The notes under the pieces: generated by a model
Told to the model about the DNA's origin: nothing
Database searches by the model: none
What the model saw: the letters and a program-made list of their open reading frames with translations, nothing else
Source: Closterium sp. NIES-65
Taxonomy: Eukaryota > Streptophyta > Zygnematophyceae > Desmidiales > Closteriaceae
Direction of reading: 5' to 3'
NCBI GenBank assembly: GCA_948144175.1
Contig: CANXME010002063.1
Span: 186,001-250,000, forward strand
DNA length: 64,000 nucleotides
In this document: positions 14,401 to 27,221 of the stretch, in pieces
How positions within the stretch are numbered: the stretch's first letter is position 1
How the letters are laid out: the number at the start of each line of letters is the position of its first letter
Translations under genes and position numbers: made by a program

Positions 14401-17260
14401 CGTGTGTTCAAACCACCGTGTGTTCAACCCACTGTGTGTTCAACCTATTGAGTGTTCAACCCACCGTGTGTTCAACCCACCGTGTGTTCCACCCACCATG
14501 TGATCAACCCAGCGTGTGTTCAACCCACCTTGTGTTCAACCCACCGTGTGTTCAACCCACCGTGTGTTCAACCTATCGTGTGTTCAACCCACCGTGTGAT
14601 CAACCGACCGTGTGTTCCAACCACCATGTGATCAACCCACCATGTGTTCAAACCACCTTGTGTTCAACCCACCGTGTGTTCAACACAAAGTGTGTTCAAC
14701 CTATCATTTGTTCAACCCACCCTGTGTTCAACCCACCGTGTGTTCCACCCACCGTGTGATCAACCCACTATGTGTTCAACCCACCGTGTGTTCCACCCAC
14801 CTTGTGTTCAACGCATCGCGTGTTGAACCCACCGTGTGTTGAACCCACCGTGTGTTCAACCCACCGTGTGTTCAACCCACCGTGTGTTCAACCGACCGTG
14901 TGTTCAACTTATCGTGTGTTCAACCCACCGTGTGTTCCACCCACCGTGTGATCAACCCACCGTGTGTTCAACCCACCGTGTGTTCCACCCACTGTGTGTT
15001 CAACGCATCGTGTGTTGAATCCACCGTGTGTTCAACCCGCCGGGTGTTCAACCCACCGTGTGTTCAACCCACCGTGTGTTCAACCTATCATGTGTTCAAC
15101 CCACCGTGTGTTCAACCCACCGTGTATTCCTCCCACCGTGTGATCAACCCACCATGTGTTCAACCGACCCTGTGTTCGACACACCGTGTGTTCCACCCAC
15201 CGTGTCTTCAACGCATCGTGTGTTGAACCCACCGTGTGTTGAACCCACCGTGTGTTGAACCCACCGTGTGTTCAACCCACAGTATGTTCAACCCACCGTG
15301 TGTTCAACCTATTGTGTGTTCAACCCACCATGTCTTCCACCCACCTTGTGATCAACCAACCGTGTGTTCAACCCACCATGTGTTTAACCCACCGTGTGTT
15401 CAACGCACCGTGTGTGGAACCCACCGTGTGTTCAACCCATCGTGTGTTCAACGCACCGTGTGTTCAAACCACTGTTTGTTCAACCCACCATGTGTTCAAC
15501 CTACCGTGTGTTCAACCCACCTTGTGTTAAACCCACCGTGTGTTCCACCCACCGTGTGTTCAACGCACCGTGTGTTGAACCCACCGTGCGTTCAACCCAC
15601 CGTGTGTTCAACCCACCGTGTGTTCCACCCACCGTGTGTTCAACGCATCGTGTGTTGAATCCACCGTGTGTTCAACCCGCCGGGTGTTCAACCCACCGTG
15701 TGTTCAACCCACCGTGTGTTCAACCTATTGTGTGTTCTACCCACTATGTGTTCCACCCACCTTCTGATCAACCCACCGTGTGTTCAACCCACCATGTGTT
15801 CAACCCACCGTGTGTTCCACCCACCGTGTGTTCAACCCACCGTGTGTTCAACCCACCGTGTGTTCAACCGACCGTGTGTTCCACCCACCGTTTGATCAAC
15901 CCACTGTGTGTTAAACCCACCGTGTGTTCAACCCACCGTGTGTTCCACCCACCGTGTGTTCAACACACCGCGTGTTGAACCCACCGTGTGTTGAACCCAC
16001 CGTGTGTTCAACCCACTGTGTGTTCAATCCACCGTGTGTTCAACCCACCGTGTGTTCAACCCACCGTGTGTTCAACCCACTGTGTGTTCCACCCACCGTG
16101 TGATCAACCCACCGTGTGTTCAACCCACCATGTGTTCAACCCACGGTGTGTTCCACCCACTGTGTGTTCAACGCACCGTATGTTGAACCCACCATGTGTT
16201 CAACCCACCGTGTGTTCAACCCACCGTGTGTTCAACGCACCGTGTGTTCCACCCACTGTGTGTTCAACGCACCGTGTGTGCAACCCACCTTGTGTTCAAC
16301 CCACTGTGTGTTCCACCGACCGTGTGTTCAACCCACCGTGTGTCCTACCCACCCTGTGTTCAACCCACCTTGTGTTCAACCCACCGTGTGTTCCACCCAC
16401 CGTATGTTCAACCCACCGTGTGTTCAACCCACCGTGTGTTCAACCCACCGTGTGATCAGCCCACCGTATGTTCAACCCACCGTGTGTTCAACCCACCGTG
16501 TGTTCCACCCACCGTGTGTTCAACGCACCGTGTGTTGAACCCACTATGTTTTGAACCCACCGTGTGTTCAACCCAACGTGTGTTCAACCCACCATGTGTT
16601 CCACCCACCGTTTTTTCAACGTACCGTGAGTTGAACCCACCGTGAGTTGAACCCACCATGTGTTCAACCCACCGTGTGTTCCACCCACCATGTGATCAAC
16701 CAACCGTGTGTTCAACCCACTGTGTGTTCAACCCACCGTGTGTTCCACCCACCGTGTGTTCAACGCACCGTGTGTTCAACCCACCGTGTGTTCAACCTAC
16801 CGTGTGTTCAACCCACCGTGTGTTCAAACCACCGTGTGTTCAACCCACTGTGTGTTCAACCTATCGAGTGTTCAACCCACCGTGTGTTCAACCCACCGTG
16901 TGTTCCACCCACCATGTGATCAACCCAGCGTGTGTTCAACCCACCTTGTGTTCAACCCACCGCGTGTTCAACCCACCGTGTGTTCAACCTATCGTGTGTT
17001 CAACCCACCGTGTGATCAACCGACCGTGTGTTCCAACCACCATGTGATCAACCCACCATGTGTTCAAACCACCTTGTGTTCAACCCACCGTGTGTTCAAC
17101 ACAAAGTGTGTTCAACCTATCATTTGTTCAACCCACCCTGTGTTCAACCCACCGTGTGTTCCACCCACCGTGTGATCAACCCACTATGTGTTCAACCCAC
17201 CGTGTGTTCCACCCACCTTGTGTTCAACGCATCGCGTGTTGAACCCACCGTGTGTTGAAC
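11492..17260 (-). repeat. Higher-order repeats of block II (1,344 bp and 3,760 bp)
   Basis: The segment 12,228-13,500 is repeated at 13,572-14,842 (offset 1,344 = 84 units) and again at 15,988-17,258 (offset 2,416 = 151 units from the second). Independently, 11,492-12,228 is repeated at 15,252-15,988 (offset 3,760 = 235 units), and that match continues into the first copy of the 1,344-bp repeat. All offsets are whole multiples of 16, as expected for unequal exchange or slippage in register. Confidence 0.88.
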
Positions 17261-18248
17261 CCACCGTGTGTTCAACCCACCGTGTGTTCAACCCACCGTG
17301 TGTTCAACCGACCGTGTGTTCAACTTATCGTGTGTTCAACCCACCGTGTGTTCCACCCACCGTGTGATCAACCCACCGTGTGTTCATCCCACCATTTGTT
17401 CAGCCCACCGGGTGTTCCACCCACCGTGTGTTCAAAGCACCGTGTGTTAAACCCACCGTGTGTTCAACCCACCGTGTGTTCAGCCCACCGTATGTTCAAC
17501 CCACCGTTTGTTCAACCCACCATGTGTTCAACCCACATTGTGTTCAACCCACCGTGTGTTCAACCTACCATGTGTTCAACCCACCTTGTGTTCAACCCAC
17601 CGCGTGTTCAACCCACCGTGTGTTCAACCCACCGTGTGTTCCACCCACCATGTGTTCAACCCACCGTGTGTTCAACCCACTATGTGTTCAACCCACCGTG
17701 TGTTCCACCCACCGTGTGTTCAACGCATCGTGTGTTGAACCCACGGTGTGTTGAATCCACCGTGTGTTCAAACCACCGTGTGTTCAACCCACCGTGTGTT
17801 CAACCGACCGTGTGTTTAACTTATCGTGTGTTCAACCCACCGTGTGTTCAACCCACCGTGTGTTCAACCCACCGTGTGTTCAGCCCACCATATGTTCAAC
17901 ACACCGTTTGTTCAACCCACCGTGTGTTCAACCAACCGCGTGTTCCACCCACCGTGTGTTCAACCCACCGTGTGTTCCACCCACCGTGTGTTCAACCCAC
18001 CGTGTGTTCCACCCACCGTGTGTTCAACCCACCGTGTGTTCAGCCCACCATATGTTCAACCCACCGTGTGTTCAACCCACCACGTGTTCAACCCACCATG
18101 TGTTCAACCCACCGTGTGTTCCACCCACCGTGTGTTCAACGCACCGTATGTTCAACCCACCGTGTGTTCAACCTACCGTGTGTTCAACCCACCGTCTGTT
18201 CAACCCACCGTGTGTTCAACCTATCGTGTGTTCAACTCACCATGTGTT

Positions 18249-18288
18249 CAACACACGGTGGGTTCAACACACGGTGCATTGAACACAC
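18249..18288 (+). repeat. Micro-inversion of about 2.5 units inside block II
   Basis: Within the C-rich block a short run reads cacacggtgggttcaacaca and cacacggtgcattgaacaca, the G-rich orientation, before the C-rich orientation resumes with caccatgtgttgaaccc. It is the only place inside block II where I see whole cores flipped rather than the central base of gttSaac. Confidence 0.8.
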
Positions 18289-21006
18289 CATGTGTTGAAC
18301 CCACTGTTCGTTGAACACACCGTGTGTTGAACCCACCGTTTGTTGAACCCACCGTGTGTTGAACCCACCGTGTGTTGAACCCACGGTGTGTTCAACCCAC
18401 CGTGTGTTCCACCCACCGTGTGATCAACCCACCGTGTATTCAACCCACTGCGCGTTGAATCCACTGTGTGTTGAAGCCACCGTGTGTTCAACCCACCGTT
18501 TGTTGAACCCACCGTGTGTTCAACCCACCGTGTGATCAGTCCACCGTGTGTTCAACCCACCGTGTGTTCAACCCACCGTGTGTTCCACCCCCGTGAGTTC
18601 AACGCACCGTATGTTGAACCCACTGTGTGTTCAACCCATTGTGTGATCAGCCCACCGTATGTTCAACCCACTGTGTGTTCAACCCACCATGTGTTCCACC
18701 CACCGTGTGTTCAACGTACCGTGTGTTGAACCAACCATGTTTTGAAACCACCGTGTGTTCAACCCACCGTGTGTTCATTCTATCGCGTGTTCAACCCACC
18801 TTGTGTTCAACCCACCGTGTGTTCCACCCACCGTGTGTTCAATCTACCGTGTGTTCAACCCACCGTGTGTTCAACCTATCGCGTGTTCAACGCACCGTGT
18901 GTTCAACCCACCGTTTGTTCAACCCACCGTGTCTTCAACCCACCATGTCTTCAACCCATAGTGTGTTCAACCCACTGTGTGTTCCACCCAACGTGTGTTC
19001 AACGCTACGTGTGTTCAACCCACCGTGTGTTCAACCCACCGTGTCTTCAACCCACCGTGTCTTCAACCCACCGTGTGTTCAACCTACCGTGTGTTCAACC
19101 CACCTTGGATTCAACCTATAGTGTGTTCAACCCATCGTGTGTTTAACCCACCTTGTGTTCAACCCATCGTGTGTTCAAAACACTGTGTGTTGAACCCATT
19201 GTGTGTTCAACGTACCTTGTGTTGTTCAACCAATCGTGTGTTCAACCCATCATGTGTTCAACCCACCGTGTGTTCAACCCACTGTTGGTTCAACCCACTG
19301 TGGGTTCAATCCAAGGTATGTTCAACCCACCGTGTGTTCAACCTACCGTGTGTTCAACCCACCGTGTGTTGAACCGACCGTGTGTTCAACCCACCGTGTG
19401 TTCAACCTATTGTGTGTACAATCCACCGTGTGTTCAACCCACCGTGTGTTGAACCCACCGTGTGTTCAACCCACCGTGTGTTCAACCTACCGTGTGTTCC
19501 ACCCACTGTGTGTTCAACCCACCGTGTGTTCAACCCATCGTGTGTTTAACCTATCGTGTGTTGAACCCACCGTGTGTTGAACCCACCGTGCGTTGAACAC
19601 ACCGTGTGTTGAACCCACCGTGTCTTGAACCCACCGTGCGTTGAACACACCGTGTGTTGAACCCACCATCTGTTGAACACAGTGTGTGTTGAACCCACCG
19701 TGTGTTGAACCCACCGTGTGTTGAACCCACAGTGTGTTCAACCCACCGTGTGTTCCACCCAACGTGTGATCAACCCACCGTGTGTTCAACCCACTGTGTG
19801 TTGAATCCACCGTGTGTTGAATCCACCGTGTGTTGAACCCACCGTGTGTTGAACCCACCGTGTGTTCAACCCACCGTGTGTTCAACCTACCGTGTGTTCA
19901 ACCCACATTGTGTTCAACCCATCGTGTGTTCAACCCACCGTGTGTTCAACCCTCCGTGGGTTCAACCCACTGTGGGTTCAACCCACAGTGGGTTCAATCC
20001 ACCGTATGTTCAACCCACCGTGTGTTCAAACCACCGTGTATTCAACCCACCGTGTGTTAAACCCACCGTGTGTTCAACCCACTGTGTGTTCCACCCACCG
20101 TGCGTTCAACCCACCGTGTGTTCAACCTACCGTGTATTCAACCCACCTTGTGTTCAACCCACCGTGTGTTCAACCCACTGTGTGTTCCACGCACCGTGTG
20201 TTGAACCCACCGTGTGTTGAACCCACCGTGTGTTCAACCCACTGTGTGTTCAATCCACCGTGTGTTCAACCCACCGTGTGTTCAACCCACCGTGTGTTCC
20301 ACCCACCGTGTGATCAACCCACCGTGTGTTCAACCCACCATGTGTTCAACCCACCATGTGTTCCACCCACCGTGTGTTCAACACACCGTGTGTTGAACCC
20401 ACCATGTGTTCAACCCACCGTGTGTTCAACCCACCGTGTGTTCAACCCACCGTGTGTTCCACCCACCGTGTGTTCAATGCACCGTGTGTGCATCCCACCT
20501 TGTGTTCAACCCACCGTGTGTTCCACCCACCGTGTGTTCAACCCACCGTGTGTCCAACCCACCCTGTGTTCAACCCACCATGTGTTCCACCCACCGTGTG
20601 TTCAATGCACCGCGAGTTGAACCCACCGTGAGTTGAACCCACCATGTGTTCAACCCACCGTATGTTCCACCCACCGTGTGATCAACCCACCGTGTGTTCC
20701 ACCCACCGTGTGATCAACCCACCGTGTGTTCAACCCACTGTGTGTTGAATCCACCGTGTGCTGAATCCACCGTGTGTTGAACCCACCGTGTGTTGAACCC
20801 ACCGTGTGTTCAACCCACCATGTGTTCAACGCACTGTGTGTTCAACCTATGGTGTGTTCAACCCACTGTGTGTTCAAGCCACCGTGTATTCCACCCACCG
20901 TGTGATCAACCCACCGTGTGCTCAACCCACCGTGTGTTCAACCCACCGTGTGTTCCATCCACCGTGTGTTCAACGCATCGTGTGTTCCACCCACCGTGTG
21001 TTCAAA

Positions 21007-21031
21007 CCACCGTGTGTTGAACACACGGTGG
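21007..21031. repeat. Near-perfect palindrome at second orientation switch
   Basis: Twelve-bp arms, ccaccgtgtgtt (21,007-21,018) and aacacacggtgg (21,020-21,031), flank a single central g. The array changes from C-rich to G-rich on the top strand here. The centre differs from the 5-nt centre at the first switch, so the two junctions arose at different positions in the unit. Confidence 0.9.
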
Positions 21032-21145
21032 GTTGAACACACGGTGGGTTCAACACACGGTGGGTTGAACACACGGTGGGTTGAACACACAGTGGGTTCA
21101 ACACACGGTAGGTTGAACACACGGTGGGTTGAACACACAGTGGGT

Positions 21146-24100
21146 TCAACACACGGTGGGTTGAACAAACAGTGGGTTGAACACACGGTGGGTTGAACAC
21201 ACGGTAGGTTTAAGACACGGTGGGTTGAACACACGGTGGGTTGAACACACGGTGGGTTGAACAAACAGTGGGTGGAATACACGGTGGGTTGAACACACGG
21301 TGGGTTGAGCACACGGTGGGTTGATCACACGGTGGGTGGAACACACGGTGGGTTAAACACATAGTGGATTGAACACACGATAGGTTGAACACACGGTGGG
21401 TTGAACACATGGTGGGTTGAAAACATGGTAGGTTGAACACACGGTGGGTTGAACACACTGTGGGTTCAACACACGGTAGGTTGAACACACGGTGGGTTGA
21501 ACACACAGTGGGTTCAACACACGGTGGGTTGAACAAACAGTGGGTTGAACACACGGTGGGTTGAACACACGGTGGGTTGAACACACGGTGGGTTGAACAC
21601 ACGGTGGGTTGAACACACGGTGGGTTGAACAAACAGTGGGTGGAATACACGGTGGGTTGAACACACGGTGGGTTGAGCACACGGTGGGTTGATCACACGG
21701 TGGGTGGAACACACGGTGGGTTAAACACATAGTGGATTGAACACACGATAGGTTGAACACACGGTGGGTTGAACACATGGTGGGTTGAACACATGGTAGG
21801 TTGAACACACGGTGGGTTGAACACATAGTGGGTTCAACACACGGTGGGTTCAACACACGGTGGGTTCAACACACAGAGCGTTGAATACACGGTGGGTGGA
21901 ACACATGGTGGGTTGAACACACGGTGGGTTGAATATACGGTGGGTTGATCACACGGTGGGTGGAACACACGGTGGGTTAAACACATAGTGGGTTGAACAC
22001 ACGATAGGTTGAGCACACGGTGGGTTGAACACACGGTAGGTTGAACACACAATGGGTTGAAGACACGGTGGGTTCAACACACGGTGCGTTGAACACACGG
22101 TGGGTGGAACACACGGTGGGTTCAACACATGGTGGGTTGAACACACAGTAGGTTGATCACACGGTGGATGGAACACACAGTGGGTTCAACACACGGTGGG
22201 TTGAACAAACAGTGGGTTGAACACACGGTGGGTTGAACACACGGTAGGTTTAAGACACGGTGGGTTGAACACACGGTGGGTTGAACACACGGTGGGTTGA
22301 ACAAACAGTGGGTGGAATACACGGTGGGTTGAACACACGGTGGGTTGAGCACACGGTGGGTTGATCACACGGTGGGTGGAACACACGGTGGGTTAAACAC
22401 ATAGTGGATTGAACACACGATAGGTTGAACACACGGTGGGTTGAACACATGGTGGGTTGAAAACATGGTAGGTTGAACACACGGTGGGTTGAACACACTG
22501 TGGGTTCAACACACGGTAGGTTGAACACACGGTGGGTTGAACACACAGTGGGTTCAACACACGGTGGGTTGAACAAACAGTGGGTTGAACACACGGTGGG
22601 TTGAACACACGGTGGGTTGAACACACGGTGGGTTGAACACACGGTGGGTTGAACACACGGTGGGTTGAACAAACAGTGGGTGGAATACACGGTGGGTTGA
22701 ACACACGGTGGGTTGAGCACACGGTGGGTTGATCACACGGTGGGTGGAACACACGGTGGGTTAAACACATAGTGGATTGAACACACGATAGGTTGAACAC
22801 ACGGTGGGTTGAACACATGGTGGGTTGAACACATGGTAGGTTGAACACACGGTGGGTTGAACACATAGTGGGTTCAACACACGGTGGGTTCAACACACGG
22901 TGGGTTCAACACACAGAGCGTTGAATACACGGTGGGTGGAACACATGGTGGGTTGAACACACGGTGGGTTGAATATACGGTGGGTTGATCACACGGTGGG
23001 TGGAACACACGGTGGGTTAAACACATAGTGGGTTGAACACACGATAGGTTGAGCACACGGTGGGTTGAACACACGGTAGGTTGAACACACAATGGGTTGA
23101 AGACACGGTGGGTTCAACACACGGTGCGTTGAACACACGGTGGGTGGAACACACGGTGGGTTCAACACATGGTGGGTTGAACACACAGTAGGTTGATCAC
23201 ACGGTGGATGGAACACACAGTGGGTTGAACACACGGTGGTTTGAACACGGTGGATTGAACACACGGTGGGTTGAACACACGGTGGATTCAACACACGGTG
23301 GGTTCAACACACGGTGCGTTGAACACACGGTGGGTGGAACATACGGTGGGTTGAACGAACGGTGGGTTGAACATACGGTGGGCTGATCATACAGTGGGTT
23401 GAACACATGGTGGGTTGAACACACGGTAGGCTTAACACACGGTGGGTTGAACACACGGTGGGTTGAACACATGGTGGGTTGAACACACGGTAGGTTTAAC
23501 ACACGGTGGGTTGAACACACGGAGGGTTGAACACAAGGTGGGTTGAACACACGGTAGGTTTAACACACGGTGGGTTGAACACACGGTGGGTTGAACACAC
23601 GGTGGGTTGAACACACGGTGGGTTGAACACACGGTAGGTTTAACACACGGTGGGTTGAACACACGGTGGGTTGAACACACAGTGGGTTCAACACACGGTG
23701 GGTTGAACAAACAGTGGGTTGAACACACGGTGAGTTGAACACACGGTGGGTTGAACACACGGTGGGTTGAACACACGGTGGGTTGAACACACGGTGGGTT
23801 GAACAAACAGTGGGTGGAATACACGGTGGGTTGAACACACGGTGGGTTGAGCACACGGTGGGTTGATCACACGGTGGGTGGAACACACGGTGGGTTAAAC
23901 ACATAGTGGATTGAACACACGATAGGTTGAACACACGGTGGGTTGAACACATGGTGGGTTGAACACATGGTAGGTTGAACACACGGTGGGTTGAACACAC
24001 AGTGGGTTCAACACACGGTGGGTTCAACACACGGTGGGTTCAACACACAGAGCGTTGAATACACGGTGGGTGGAACACATGGTGGGTTGAACACACGGTG

Positions 24101-24830
24101 GGTTGAATATACGGTGGGTTGATCACACGGTGGGTGGAACACACGGTGGGTTAAACACATAGTGGGTTGAACACACGATAGGTTGAGCACACGGTGGGTC
24201 GAACACACGGTAGGTTGAACACACAATGGGTTGAAGACATGGTGGGTTCAACACACGGTGCGTTGAACACACGGTGGGTGGAACACACGGTGGGTTCAAC
24301 ACATGGTGGGTTGAACACACAGTAGGTTGATCACACGGTGGATGGAACACACAGTGGGTTGAACACACGGTGGTTTGAACACGGTGGATTGAACACACGG
24401 TGGGTTGAACACACGGTGGATTCAACACACGGTGGGTTCAACACACGGTGCGTTGAACACACGGTGGGTGGAACATACGGTGGGTTGAACGAACGGTGGG
24501 TTGAACATACGGTGGGCTGATCATACAGTGGGTTGAACACATGGTGGGTTGAACACACGGTAGGCTTAACACACGGTGGGTTGAACACACGGTGGGTTGA
24601 ACACATGGTGGGTTGAACACACGGTAGGTTTAACACACGGTGGGTTGAACACACGGTGGGTTGAACACACGGTGGGTTGAACACACGGTGGGTTGAACAC
24701 ACGGTAGGTTTAACACACGGTGGGTTGAACACACGGTGGGTTGAACACACGGTGTATTGAACATACGGTGGGTTCAACACACGGTGCGTTAAACACACGG
24801 TGGGTAGAACACACGGTGGGTTTAACACAC
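21146..24830 (+). repeat. Higher-order repeats of block III (368, 1,040 and 1,134 bp)
   Basis: Pattern 21,146-22,185 recurs at 22,186-23,219 (offset 1,040 = 65 units). A 368-bp (23-unit) repeat lies inside it, with landmarks at 21,312, 21,680, 22,352 and 22,720. Part of the second copy is repeated again with offset 1,134 bp (22,874-23,092 with 24,008-24,226; 23,304-23,486 with 24,438-24,620). The value 1,134 is not a multiple of 16. Each copy of that repeat contains a shortened unit (gtttgaacacggtggattg near 23,230 and 24,370), which may help explain it. Confidence 0.85.
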
Positions 24831-27221
24831 GGTGGATTTAACACACGGTGGATTTAACACACGATGGGTTTAACACTCGGTGTGTTGAACACACGGTGGG
24901 TTTAACACACAGTGGGTTTAACACACGGTGGGTTTAACACACGGTGGGTTTAACAGACAGTGGGTTGAACACATGGTGGGTTGAACACACGGTGGGTTGA
25001 ACACACGGTGGGTTGAACACACGGTGGGTTGAACACACGGTAGGTTTAACACACGATGGGTTGAACAAACGGTTGGTTGAACACACAGTTGGTTGAACAC
25101 ACGGTAGGTTTAACACACGTCGGGTTGAACACAAGGTGGGTTGAACACACGCTGGGTTGAACACACGGTGGGTTGAACACACGATAGGTTGAACACACGG
25201 TGGGTTGAACACACGGTGGGTTTAATACACGGTGGGTTGAACAAACGGTGGGTTGAACACATGGTGGGTTGAACACACGGTGGATTGAAGACACGGTGGG
25301 TTGAACACACGGTGGGTTCAACACACGGTGGGTTGAACACACGGTGGGTGGAACACACGGTGGGTTGAACACATGGTGGGTTGAACACACGGTGGGTTGA
25401 TCACACGGTGGGTGGAACACACGGTGGAATGAACATACGGTGGGTTGATCACACGGTGGGTGGAACACATGGTGGGTTGATCACACGGTGGGTTGAACAC
25501 ACGGTGGGTTGAACACACGGTGGGTTGAACACACGGTGGGTTGAACACACTGTGGGTTGAACACATGGTGGGTTGAACACACGGAGGGTTGATCACACGG
25601 TGGGTGGAACTTATCGTGGGTGGAACACACAGTGGGTTGAACACACGATAGGTTGAACACACGGTTTGTTGAACACACGGTGGGTTGAACTCACGGTGGG
25701 TTCAACACACGGTGGGTTCAACACACGGTGGGTTCAACACAAGATGCGTTGAACACACGGTGGGTGGAACACACGGTGGGTTGAACACACAGTGGGTTGA
25801 GCACACGCTGGGTTGAACACATGGTGGGTGGAACACACGGTGGGTTGAACACACGGTCCGTTGAACACACGGTGGGTGGAACACACGGTGGGTTGAACAC
25901 ACAGTGGGTTGAGCACACGGTGGGTTGATCACACCGTGGGTGGAACACACGGTGGGTTTAACACACGGTGGGTTCAACACACGGTGGGTTCAACTCACGG
26001 TGCATGGAACACATGGTGGGTTGAACAAACGGTGGGTTGAACACATGGTGGGTTCAAAACATGGTGGGTTCAACACACGGTGCATTGAACACATGGTGGG
26101 TGGAACAAACGGTGTGTTGAACACACGGTGGGTTGAACACACGGTGGGTGGGACACACTGTGGGTTGAACACATGGTGGGCTGAACACACGGTGGGTTGA
26201 ACACACGGTGGGTTGAACAGACGGTGGGTGGAACACACGGTGGCTTGAACACATGGTGGGTTGAACACACGGTGGGTTGATCAGAAGGTGGGTGGAACAC
26301 ACGGTGGGTAGAACACACGGTGGGTTGAACACACGGTGGGTTGAACACCCGGCGGGTTGAACACACGGTGGGTTCAACACACGATGCGTTGAACACACGG
26401 TGGGTGGAACACACGGTGGGTTGAACACACGGTGGGTTGAACACACGGTGGGTTCAACACACGGTGCGTTGAACACACGATGGGTTTAACACAAGGTGGG
26501 TTGAGCACACGGTAGGTTGAACACACGGTGGGTTGGACAAACGGTGGGTTGAACACACGGTGGGTTGAACACACGGTGGGTTGAACACACGGTGGGTGGA
26601 ACACACGGTGGGTTGAACACAAGGTGGGTTGAACACACGGTAGGTTGAACACACGGTGGGTTGAACACACGGTGGGTTCAACACACGGTGGGTTGAACAA
26701 ACGGTGGGTTGAACACACGGTGGGTTGAACACACTGTGAGTTGAACACACAGTGGGTTCAACACGCGGTGCGTTGAACACACGGTGGGTGGAACACACGG
26801 TGGGTTGAACACACGGTGGGTTGAACACACAGTGGATTGATCAGACGGTGGGTGGAACACACGGTGGGTTGAACACACGGTGGGTTGAACACATGATAGG
26901 ATGAACACATGGTGGGTTGAACACACGCTGGGTTGAATAGAAGGTGGGTTGAACACATGGTGGGTTGATCACATGGTGGGTGGAACACACCGTGGGTTGA
27001 ACACACGGTGGGTTGCACACACGATAGGTTGAACACACGGTGGGTTGAACACACAGTGGATTGAACACACAGTGGGTTGAACACACGGTAGGTTGAACAC
27101 ACAGTGGGTTGAACACACGGTGCATTGAACAGACGGTGGGTAGAACACACGGTGGGTTGAACACACAGTGGGTTGAGCACACAGTGGGTTGATCACACGG
27201 TGGGTGGAACACACGGTGGGT

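Larger units (their letters stand above)
10586..21019 (-). repeat. 16-bp minisatellite, block II (inverted)
   Basis: About 650 copies of the same unit in opposite orientation, so the top strand reads caacccaccgtgtgtt. Open frames are now on the plus strand, which follows from the inversion. Several stretches (for example 18,290-18,520 and 19,560-19,860) carry gttgaac instead of gttcaac in an otherwise unchanged C-rich unit. Because gttgaac and gttcaac are reverse complements, one central base change imitates a local flip. No unique sequence or gene is visible in the block. Confidence 0.97.
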
